A stretch of 54,759 bases of DNA from a virus. Below are positions 48,588-54,759 of this stretch, piece after piece. The notes under the pieces are model-generated. The model saw only the letters and a list, made by a program, of their open reading frames with translations. It ran no database searches and was not told the DNA's origin. Made by a program: the position numbers and the translations under genes. The stretch spans positions 1 through 54,759 of the IMG/VR virus record IMGVR_UViG_3300030389_001655. One strand, written 5' to 3'. How positions within the stretch are numbered: position 1 is the first letter of the stretch; each line of letters opens with the position of its first letter.

Positions 48588-49252
48588 TGACAACTTCTAG
48601 TTCCACGAACTTTGATTTAGATGTAGCTGAGTACATTGAAGAAGCTTATGAAAGATGTGGCTTAGAAACAAGGACTGGTTACGATTTGCAAACTGCCAAG
48701 CGTTCTTTAAATATAATGCTTGCTGAGTGGGCAAATCGTGGCTTAAATCAATGGACAATAGAACAGAGAACACAAGCTCTAACAGCAAATGATTCTGAAT
48801 ATTCACTTGGAACAGATTTAATTGACATACTGTCTTTAGTTGTAAGAAGAAGTGGCACAGATTTTACAATGACAAGAATCAGCAGAGATGCTTTTTTAAA
48901 TTTACCTAACAAAACATCTACTGGTAGACCTACTCAGTATTTTTTGGATAGACAGATAACTCCAAATTTAAAAATTTTCCCAACACCAGAAAATAGCACG
49001 GATGTAATTCATTATGACGCTTTGACTAGAATACAAGATGCAGACACACAAGTTAACACGATGGAAATACCTTTTAGGTTTATACCTTGCCTTACAGCAG
49101 GTTTAGCTTATTATATAGCTATGAAAAAAGCACCAGATAGAATACAACTTCTTAAAACAGTTTACGAAGAAGAGTTCGATAGAGCTATAGCTGAAGATAG
49201 AGATAGATCTGCATTTAATGTGGTTCCTAAACTGGATTATTATAGGGTTTAG
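48587..49252 (+). CDS. head-tail adaptor protein (P22 gp4/SU10-type), copy A
   Basis: 221 residues. SSTNFDLDVAEYIEEAYERC, GYDLQTAKRSLNIMLAEWAN, RGLNQWTIEQ and the later PFRFIPCLTAGLAYYIAMKK match the adaptor proteins that extend the portal and hold DNA. It starts one base into the previous stop. A second, shorter relative is at 49745. Confidence 0.8.
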   Translation: MTTSSSTNFDLDVAEYIEEAYERCGLETRTGYDLQTAKRSLNIMLAEWANRGLNQWTIEQRTQALTANDSEYSLGTDLIDILSLVVRRSGTDFTMTRISRDAFLNLPNKTSTGRPTQYFLDRQITPNLKIFPTPENSTDVIHYDALTRIQDADTQVNTMEIPFRFIPCLTAGLAYYIAMKKAPDRIQLLKTVYEEEFDRAIAEDRDRSAFNVVPKLDYYRV

Positions 49253-49253
49253 T

Positions 49254-49745
49254 ATGGCTTTTGCTACTGGAAAATACGCTTACAGAATATCAGATAGATC
49301 AGGATTTAGGTATCGTCTTAAAGACACTAGAAAAGAATGGAATGGCTCTATTGTTGGAAAAGATGAGTATGAAGAAAAACATCCACAATTAGAGCCGTTA
49401 AGAACAAGAGCTGATGCGGAAGCTATAAGAGAAGCTCGACCTGACAGAGATGAAACTGCTGTTCCAAATTTACTTCCTTTAAATGCTTTTTCAACTACAG
49501 CAAGTTCACAAACAGTTTCTGTTAATGAACCAAATCATGGCAGATCAACAAGTGATACTGTTCGTTTTAGAGATGTTGTAAGTGTTGGTGGCATTACATC
49601 ATCAACAATTAATTCGTCATCTGGTTTTTCAATTACAGTAGTAGATACGAACAATTATTCGTTTTCAGCAGGTGCAACTGCTAGTTTTGTACAGAAAGGT
49701 GGTGGAGGGTTCGCAAGTGCTGGACCAGTCACTATAACAAATTAA
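49254..49745 (+). CDS. tail-module protein between the two adaptors
   Basis: 163 residues from ATG 49254. MAFATGKYAYRISDRSGFRY, RLKDTRKEWNGSIVGKDEYE and KHPQLEPLRTRADAEAIREA precede a beta-rich C-terminal half (VSVNEPNHGRSTSDTVRFRD) resembling a fibre-attachment fold that also occurs inside the nozzle-like protein (VTDQAHGAIAGDFVTFSDA). Likely a collar or adaptor component. Confidence 0.6.
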   Translation: MAFATGKYAYRISDRSGFRYRLKDTRKEWNGSIVGKDEYEEKHPQLEPLRTRADAEAIREARPDRDETAVPNLLPLNAFSTTASSQTVSVNEPNHGRSTSDTVRFRDVVSVGGITSSTINSSSGFSITVVDTNNYSFSAGATASFVQKGGGGFASAGPVTITN

Positions 49746-50392
49746 TGAGTTTTACTTTAGCAACATTAAAAACAGCGATTCAAGATTATGTAGATAATTC
49801 AGAAACTACATTTGTAAATAATTTAGATAATTTTATTAAAGGTGCAGAAAACAAAATATTTGAAACTGTTGATTTAGAAATTTTTAGGAAAAATGTTACC
49901 AGCACTTTAACTTCATCTGATCAATTTCTAACAGTTCCCTCAGATTATTTAGCTTCGTTTTCACTACAAATAACAACATCTGGATCAGAAAGTTTTTTAT
50001 TACCAAAAGATGTTAATTTTTTAAGAGAGTATACACCAGCAGCAACAACCACTGGACTCCCTAAATATTATGCTAGATTTGATCAAAACAATTTTATGTT
50101 AGCTCCAACACCAAATAGTAATTATACAATAGAACTTCATTATTATTATAAACCAACAAGTCTAACTGCGGGTAGTGATAGTGGCACAACTTGGTTGAGT
50201 ACAAATGCACCTTTTACTTTATTGTATGGTTCAATAGTTGAGTCTTATGCTTTTATGAAAGGTGAAGCAGATACTATTGCAAATTATACGAATTTATTTA
50301 TGGCAAGTTTACAAAGATTGAAAGATTTAGGCGAAGCTAGAGAAAATACAGATGGATATAGAGTTGGTCTACCATCAAGACCGAGAACATAG
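49745..50392 (+). CDS. head-tail adaptor protein (gp4/SU10-type), copy B
   Basis: 215 residues. LATLKTAIQDYVDNSETTFV, NNLDNFIKGAENKIFETVDL, and APFTLLYGSIVESYAFMKGE, a helical bundle typical of short-tail adaptors. Starts one base into the preceding stop. Together with 48587 it gives two stacked adaptor rings. Confidence 0.75.
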   Translation: MSFTLATLKTAIQDYVDNSETTFVNNLDNFIKGAENKIFETVDLEIFRKNVTSTLTSSDQFLTVPSDYLASFSLQITTSGSESFLLPKDVNFLREYTPAATTTGLPKYYARFDQNNFMLAPTPNSNYTIELHYYYKPTSLTAGSDSGTTWLSTNAPFTLLYGSIVESYAFMKGEADTIANYTNLFMASLQRLKDLGEARENTDGYRVGLPSRPRT

Positions 50393-50401
50393 GAGTAGAA
50401 A

Positions 50402-50875
50402 ATGGCAACAGCAAATGCAGCAACCACCTTTTTAGAAAATAGACTTTTAAGTTTTATTTTCAAAAACAATGCCGCATCGTTTAGTTCACCAGGTGATAGC
50501 ATTTATGTTGGACTAGCAACGGCAGTATCTAATTTTAATGATTCAACTGGAGAGTCTGGAGACCCTGCCATTACAGAGGCTACGTTTACAAATTATGCAA
50601 GACAACAAGTTGCAGCTTCTGCATGGACATTGACAGCAGAATCCGCTGATACACAAACTTGCAAAAACACCAACAATATTGAATTTCCAGCATCTGGTGG
50701 CACAAATAATACAATCACTCATGTATTTATAACAACCGCAGCCAGTGCCAGTTTAGATGTTGTGGGATCTGGTGGTAATGTATTATTTATAGGTGCGTTA
50801 GATGCAAGTAAGGCAATAGCAAGTGGTGATATATTTAGAATAAATGCAACTAACTTAACAATAGAGCTTAAATAA
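50402..50875 (+). CDS. tail protein, unknown (fibre base)
   Basis: 157 residues; Shine-Dalgarno TAGGAGTAG. ATTFLENRLLSFIFKNNAAS, GDSIYVGLATAVSNFNDSTG, FTNYARQQVAASAWTLTAES and NTITHVFITTA are typical of a tail protein family preceding fibre genes in marine phages. Beta-rich. Role inferred from place. Confidence 0.6.
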   Translation: MATANAATTFLENRLLSFIFKNNAASFSSPGDSIYVGLATAVSNFNDSTGESGDPAITEATFTNYARQQVAASAWTLTAESADTQTCKNTNNIEFPASGGTNNTITHVFITTAASASLDVVGSGGNVLFIGALDASKAIASGDIFRINATNLTIELK

Positions 50876-52098
50876 TGGCATTAGTATTAAACGACAGAGT
50901 AAAAGAAACCACAACTACAACTGGCACTGGTACACTGACTTTAGCTGGTGCAGTAACTGGTTTTGAAACTTTTGGCACTGGGGTTGGTAATTCTAACACA
51001 ACATACTATGCAGTAACATTACCAGGCACGGCAGAGTTTGAAGTCGGTTTAGGTACATTAAGTAGTGATTCTAGCACTATAGCTAGAACCACAGTTATTA
51101 GCAGTTCAAATAGTGATAATGCAGTAAACTTTAGTGCTGGAACTAAAACTATATTTTGTACGTTACCAGCGTCAAAGACTGTGTTTTTAGATGCAAGTGG
51201 TAATGCAACATTAGGTGCAGATTTATCTGTGGGTGATGATCTTACAGTAGAGGGTGGTGTAATAGAATTAAAAAACACTGGTGCACAATCAGAATTAAGA
51301 ATGTATTGTGAAAGTTCTAATGCTCACTATGCTGCTTTAAAAGCACCTGCCCACTCTGACTTTGCAGGTAATACAACATTAACCTTACCTGCCACCACAG
51401 ATGTTATTGTAGGTAGAGCAACTACAGATACATTAACAAATAAAAGTTTAACAGCACCCGTTTTAACTGGATCTTCCTCTGCTGCTGGTTCTATATTGTT
51501 CAAAGAAGATACAGACAATGGAACAAATGCAGTTACTCTAATAGGACCAGCTTCCACGGCAGATGTTACAGTTACATTACCTTCCTCTGCTGGAACTGTA
51601 GCTCTAACATCTGATATCCCTAGTTCTGGTATATCAAGTGGTAATGTAGCAACTTTCACATCTGGAGTTGCAGACAATGATTTTTTAAGAGTTGATGGGA
51701 CATCTGTTGAAGGCAGATCTGCAAGTGAGGTTTTGTCTGATATAGGTGGTCAAGCATCTTTAACATTTGGTATATCAAATACAAATGCAGTAAAAATAGA
51801 TAGTTCTAGTGTGGCAGATGATGAGTTTGCAAGATTTACTGCAAATGGATTAGAGAGTAGAAGTGCATCAGAAGTTAGATCAGATATAGGATTAGGAACG
51901 GCAGCAACACTTGCAGTTGGCATATCAAATACAAATGTAGCACAGTTTGGATCTGGGGTAGCTGATAATGACTTCTTACGAGTCGATGGAACAACAATAG
52001 AGGGTAGGAGTGCATCAGAACTACTATCAGATATAGGTGCAACAAGTGCTACAGATGCAGCCAACGAGGCAACAGCTTTAGCAATAGCGTTAGGATGA
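50875..52098 (+). CDS. repetitive tail fibre protein
   Basis: 407 residues. The N-terminal 100 residues (MALVLNDRVKETTTTTGTGT) are a common fibre anchor. The C-terminal third carries three tandem-like repeats of (GVADNDFLRVDGT)(xVEGRSASEVLSDIG) at about 51667-51747, 51810-51893 and 51952-52038. Shaft repeats plus a short Ala-rich tip. TNKSLTAPVLTGSSSAAGSI is a fibre motif I recognise. Confidence 0.75.
   Translation: MALVLNDRVKETTTTTGTGTLTLAGAVTGFETFGTGVGNSNTTYYAVTLPGTAEFEVGLGTLSSDSSTIARTTVISSSNSDNAVNFSAGTKTIFCTLPASKTVFLDASGNATLGADLSVGDDLTVEGGVIELKNTGAQSELRMYCESSNAHYAALKAPAHSDFAGNTTLTLPATTDVIVGRATTDTLTNKSLTAPVLTGSSSAAGSILFKEDTDNGTNAVTLIGPASTADVTVTLPSSAGTVALTSDIPSSGISSGNVATFTSGVADNDFLRVDGTSVEGRSASEVLSDIGGQASLTFGISNTNAVKIDSSSVADDEFARFTANGLESRSASEVRSDIGLGTAATLAVGISNTNVAQFGSGVADNDFLRVDGTTIEGRSASELLSDIGATSATDAANEATALAIALG
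51661..52038 (+). repeat. three in-frame repeats in the tail fibre gene
   Basis: Encode D-N-D-F-L-R-V-D-G-T and E-G-R-S-A-S-E-V-L-S-D-I-G units. Copies 1 and 3 are close, copy 2 more diverged (DDEFARFTANGLESRSASEV). Sites for in-frame expansion or deletion of the shaft. Confidence 0.7.
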
Positions 52099-52102
52099 TA
52101 AC

Positions 52103-52450
52103 ATGGCAAATACATTTAAATTATCAAGTAAAGCAGGAGTAACAAGTGCAGATGTGATCTACACAGTTGCATCTAGCACGACAACTATAATCTTAGGTTT
52201 GATATTAGGAAATACAACGACAAGTCAAGTAACTGCTACAGTAACATTAACATCTGATACTGGCAATAGAACAAATGCTAATGATGAGGTTAATCAAACA
52301 GTAGAACTTATTACAAATGCACCCATACCAGCAGGATCATCGCTAGAACTACTAGCTGGTAACAAAGTTGTTTTAGAAGCAACAGATAGTATATCGGTTA
52401 CTGCAACAGGTGCAACAGATGTTGCTTTATCATATATGGAGATTACATAA
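52103..52450 (+). CDS. small tail-fibre accessory protein
   Basis: 115 residues, beta-sandwich-like: TFKLSSKAGVTSADVIYTVA, TTIILGLILGNTTTSQVTAT, PIPAGSSLELLAGNKVVLEA. Proteins with this pattern sit next to fibre genes in marine phages. The stop shares a base with the next start. Confidence 0.6.
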   Translation: MANTFKLSSKAGVTSADVIYTVASSTTTIILGLILGNTTTSQVTATVTLTSDTGNRTNANDEVNQTVELITNAPIPAGSSLELLAGNKVVLEATDSISVTATGATDVALSYMEIT

Positions 52451-52899
52451 TGCCTTTTATTGGTAAAGGTCCAGTTACGACTTTTGAGGCTACAACTGCT
52501 GTTCAGAGATTTAATGGGGACGGATCAGATACAACATTTACATTAAGTAGAACTGTAAGTTCGGTTCAAGATGTTCTTGTATCTGTTGATGGTGTTGTTC
52601 AAGATACATCAGCATACACTATACCAGATGGTACAACATTAACATTTACGGCTGCACCTTCAAGTGGCACGAATAATATTTTTGTAAATTTTTTAGCACC
52701 ACAGACAGGCACAGTTACACCAGCAGATGAGAATAAAGGTAACTTTAAAGGTGGTGGATTGTTTAGAACGAATGCACAATCTTTAACTTCAAACATAACA
52801 ATACTTGCAACAGAGAATGCACAAGTGACGGGTCCGTTAACAGTTGCATCTGGTGTAACTCTCACAGTTGAAAGTGGTGGAAGGTTGGTAACATCGTGA
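52450..52899 (+). CDS. tail-fibre-type protein, MPFIG family (copy 2)
   Basis: 149 residues. MPFIGKGPVTTFEATTAVQR, VLVSVDGVVQDTSAYTIPDG and NITILATENAQVTGPLTVAS; a paralogue of the gene at 307. It heads the second copy of the four-gene block. The next gene begins with a GTG overlapping its stop codon. Confidence 0.7.
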   Translation: MPFIGKGPVTTFEATTAVQRFNGDGSDTTFTLSRTVSSVQDVLVSVDGVVQDTSAYTIPDGTTLTFTAAPSSGTNNIFVNFLAPQTGTVTPADENKGNFKGGGLFRTNAQSLTSNITILATENAQVTGPLTVASGVTLTVESGGRLVTS

Positions 52900-53318
52900 G
52901 TGAAATATTTGTAGATACGATAAGAAAGACTGGTGGTTCACTAGGCACAGACATAAGGATTAAAAATACATCTGTGTATGAGTCTGATGGTGGCACAAGT
53001 GTTACACAAAATTTAGTACAAGGAATAGCAAAATCGTGGATTTCACACAATTTTGGTAGCGATAATTCTGCAATCGATTCTTTTAATATAAGTAGCACAA
53101 CAGATAATTCTACTGCAGACATGGACATTACTTTTTCTAATCCTATGAATAACGCTAATTATGTCGTATTATTGGGTCAACGTCTAATAACGTCTCTGAA
53201 TGGTGTGTATTATTCGTATAATTTAACTACGACCAAGTTTGAAGTTTTTGGAAGATATAACACAGCCTATTATGAATGGAGTCCTCAACGTAATGCAGTA
53301 ATGGGAGACCTGGCATGA
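52896..53318 (+). CDS. small adhesin/fibre protein, module A (copy 2)
   Basis: 140 residues, GTG start (GTGA overlap). IFVDTIRKTGGSLGTDIRIK, NTSVYESDGG, TQNLVQGIAKSW and DSFNISSTTDN match the copy at 762; distal half unrelated. Ends MGDLA, whose GGAGAC codons precede the next ATG. Confidence 0.65.
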   Translation: MSEIFVDTIRKTGGSLGTDIRIKNTSVYESDGGTSVTQNLVQGIAKSWISHNFGSDNSAIDSFNISSTTDNSTADMDITFSNPMNNANYVVLLGQRLITSLNGVYYSYNLTTTKFEVFGRYNTAYYEWSPQRNAVMGDLA

Positions 53319-53713
53319 GTACCATTAAGACAAACACCTTAACAGGTACAACTTCAGCAGGTAGCATTCTTGTTACAGGAGAGGGTGGTTCTACCACAAC
53401 GAATTTACAACAAGGGTTGACAAAGCATTGGGTAAATTTAGATGGCACAGGCACTTTTGCCATAAGTGACAGTTTTAACTGTGCTTCAGTTACTGATGAT
53501 GGTACAGGTGACTATGACCCTTTTTTTACTAACAACATGAGCAATACTGAATATTCAGTTACATGTGGGTGTCCTTCAGGTTCTGGCGACCATTCGGTGA
53601 TTAATGCCACAACTCTCGCTACAAACAAATATAGAATAGTAGTTTCAGATGGTGGCTCAAGTTTAGAAGACCAAGACCCTGCTATGACACAAGTTAACGG
53701 AGACCTAGCATAA
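53315..53713 (+). CDS. small adhesin/fibre protein, module B (copy 2)
   Basis: 132 residues, ATGA start. TNTLTGTTSAGSILVTGEGG and STTTNLQQGLTKHWVNLDGT match the copy at 1190; the C-terminal half differs (SVTCGCPSGSGDHSVINATT) and ends NGDLA. The conserved N-half may be the trimer base, the variable part the tip. Confidence 0.65.
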   Translation: MSTIKTNTLTGTTSAGSILVTGEGGSTTTNLQQGLTKHWVNLDGTGTFAISDSFNCASVTDDGTGDYDPFFTNNMSNTEYSVTCGCPSGSGDHSVINATTLATNKYRIVVSDGGSSLEDQDPAMTQVNGDLA

Positions 53714-54129
53714 TGGCAAACGGAACAATAGCATTTGATACATTAACAACATCTGACTCAGTTAAGTCTGGAACAGAGAAATCTATTGATACGAGTTATA
53801 TTTTTAATGGTGTTGCTAAAGTATGGGTAAATTACACACATACCACTACTACTGCCATTAGAGATAGCCTTAATATGTCAAGTATTACTGACCTTGATAC
53901 AGGTTCATCAACACTTACATTTGCTAATAACATGAATAATGATGATTTTGCACAATCTAATGGTATTGGAGATTTTGGTACACAATTTAATAATAGTACA
54001 GCTTTAGGGCAAGATGGAAATAGTTCAAAAACAACTGCTCTTACAAAACTTCATGTAGCTGGTCAGACAGCAAATACTGCTTATGACCACCATGAAACTA
54101 ATGTAATTGTACACGGAGATTTAGCATGA
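53713..54129 (+). CDS. small adhesin/fibre protein, module C (copy 2)
   Basis: 138 residues. SYIFNGVAKVWVNYTHTTTT, TAIRDSLNMSSITDLDTGSS and FANNMNNDDF match the copy at 1600. Ends VHGDLA. TAATG start; the next gene begins in its stop codon. Confidence 0.65.
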   Translation: MANGTIAFDTLTTSDSVKSGTEKSIDTSYIFNGVAKVWVNYTHTTTTAIRDSLNMSSITDLDTGSSTLTFANNMNNDDFAQSNGIGDFGTQFNNSTALGQDGNSSKTTALTKLHVAGQTANTAYDHHETNVIVHGDLA

Positions 54130-54611
54130 CAATAAAAACACCAAAGTTTCAAGGCACACATTTATGGGATAGATTGTGTTGGGCAAAAGAAAACTTAGAA
54201 GGTAAACAATCAGACTATCGCATTGTATGGGAAGATCCAGACAAACCTGAAGAATGTTCTAAGGTAACTGTACCTGACCCTAACTGGCTTGCTTGTGCAT
54301 TACAAGGTGGCATATTACCACCTGTAGAAGTGTATTGGCTATTAGCAGAAGATGAAGCAAAGCCAGATTTTAAAAAACATACAAGAGGATATTTACTGCA
54401 TAATACAAAACCAGTTGAAGCAATGACAGAAGAACAAGCCATAGAATATTTAATTATGAAAGACATACCACAAAGAGTGTGGAGAAATTATGACAAAGCT
54501 AATAAACCAAGATTAGTGATTTGTAAAAAGGATCAGCTACCAAGTACAAGAGAATGGCGTAATGCTTGGAAGATTGATGAAAATGTAGTAAAACTAGAAG
54601 AAGTAGCATAA
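54126..54611 (+). CDS. conserved tail-end protein, possible fibre chaperone
   Basis: 161 residues, unlike the beta-rich fibre genes: rich in Trp, Lys and Glu (HLWDRLCWAKENLEGKQSDY, AIEYLIMKDIPQRVWRNYDK) and ending KDQLPSTREWRNAWKIDENV. The P-S-T-R-x-W-R-x-A-W segment resembles a motif in the next gene. Possible fibre-assembly chaperone, by position. Start follows GGAGAT of the upstream GDLA codons. Confidence 0.5.
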   Translation: MTIKTPKFQGTHLWDRLCWAKENLEGKQSDYRIVWEDPDKPEECSKVTVPDPNWLACALQGGILPPVEVYWLLAEDEAKPDFKKHTRGYLLHNTKPVEAMTEEQAIEYLIMKDIPQRVWRNYDKANKPRLVICKKDQLPSTREWRNAWKIDENVVKLEEVA

Positions 54612-54621
54612 GGAGTAAAAA

Positions 54622-54759
54622 ATGCCGACAACAAATATAGTAGATAAAAATGGTGTTACTGTAGATGCTTCTACAGTTACTAAGCCATCTGATAGACACT
54701 TTAGAGGTGCTTGGGTCGTAGACTCAGACAAGAAGGTTATATCAGAAGACATGACTGAA
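54622..54759 (+). CDS. conserved phage protein (cut by window edge)
   Basis: 46 codons visible, no stop; Shine-Dalgarno AAGGAGTAA. TVTKPSDRHFRGAWVVDSDK and KVISEDMTE resemble small tail-associated proteins of marine phages that continue with a charged helix. The right end is missing. Confidence 0.55.
   Translation, partial: MPTTNIVDKNGVTVDASTVTKPSDRHFRGAWVVDSDKKVISEDMTE

Noticed and set aside
1-54759. Window as a complete circular genome
   Set aside because: Joining the ends closes neither edge gene in a sensible way: the left partial frame meets a stop codon just across the join and has no start, so closure is not supported.

Overview
The window is almost entirely one AT-rich tailed-phage genome segment. 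About 90 genes are packed tightly, many sharing stop/start bases (ATGA, TAATG), and all but three lie on the + strand. The portal is long and P22-like, two P22 gp4/SU10-type adaptors follow the capsid genes, a nozzle/stabilisation-type protein precedes large internal virion proteins, and no tape-measure or sheath gene is seen. This points to a short-tailed (podovirus-type) phage. The low GC and the small Lys/Arg-rich and Gly-Gly proteins typical of marine phages suggest a marine, probably alphaproteobacterial, host; that is inference. No integrase, DNA polymerase, tRNA or CRISPR array was recognised.

Layout. 1-5.8 kb: small tail-fibre/adhesin genes. 5.8-15.5 kb: nozzle-like protein, internal virion (ejection) proteins, T4-type lysozyme. 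15.4-17.3 kb: regulatory knot with a minus-strand ribbon-helix-helix (RHH) gene, a leaderless PD-(D/E)XK nuclease gene, and a minus-strand RHH + ParB-like operon. 17.4-25.0 kb: replication/recombination operon (Sak4-like ATPase, SSB-like partner, SF2 helicase, Cas4/RecB-like nuclease, TOPRIM primase-helicase). 25.1-27.3 kb: small early genes including a zinc peptidase. 27.0-28.4 kb: small terminase flanked by two different repeat arrays. 28.4-32.4 kb: accessory cassettes, each with its own promoter and most with a terminator, including a gamma-glutamyl-cyclotransferase-fold protein and an amidoligase. 32.4-50.4 kb: XRE regulator, large terminase, portal, holin-type genes, GroES-like protein, scaffold, capsid and adaptors. 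50.4-54.8 kb: a second tail-fibre block. The window ends inside a gene at both edges, and the two ends do not join in frame.

How it works together. Early promoters share one design: A-tract, TTGACA-like -35, a GTAAT..ATTAC element touching the -10, then TATATT/A. The same half-sites lie at the promoter of the minus-strand RHH/ParB-like operon, so that RHH protein is the natural candidate regulator. The most unusual region is 27-32 kb. There a predicted ~75-nt minus-strand small RNA, driven by the same promoter type, carries a loop with 14 nt of perfect complementarity to the ribosome-binding site of the amidoligase gene 1.6 kb away. A second candidate structured RNA, a hairpin followed by a textbook H-type pseudoknot, sits between the SSB-like gene and the helicase. 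The tail-fibre genes form a duplicated four-gene block in which the conserved C-terminal Gly-Asp-Leu-Ala codons also supply the Shine-Dalgarno of the next gene.

All family assignments were made by eye from protein motifs; no database search was run.
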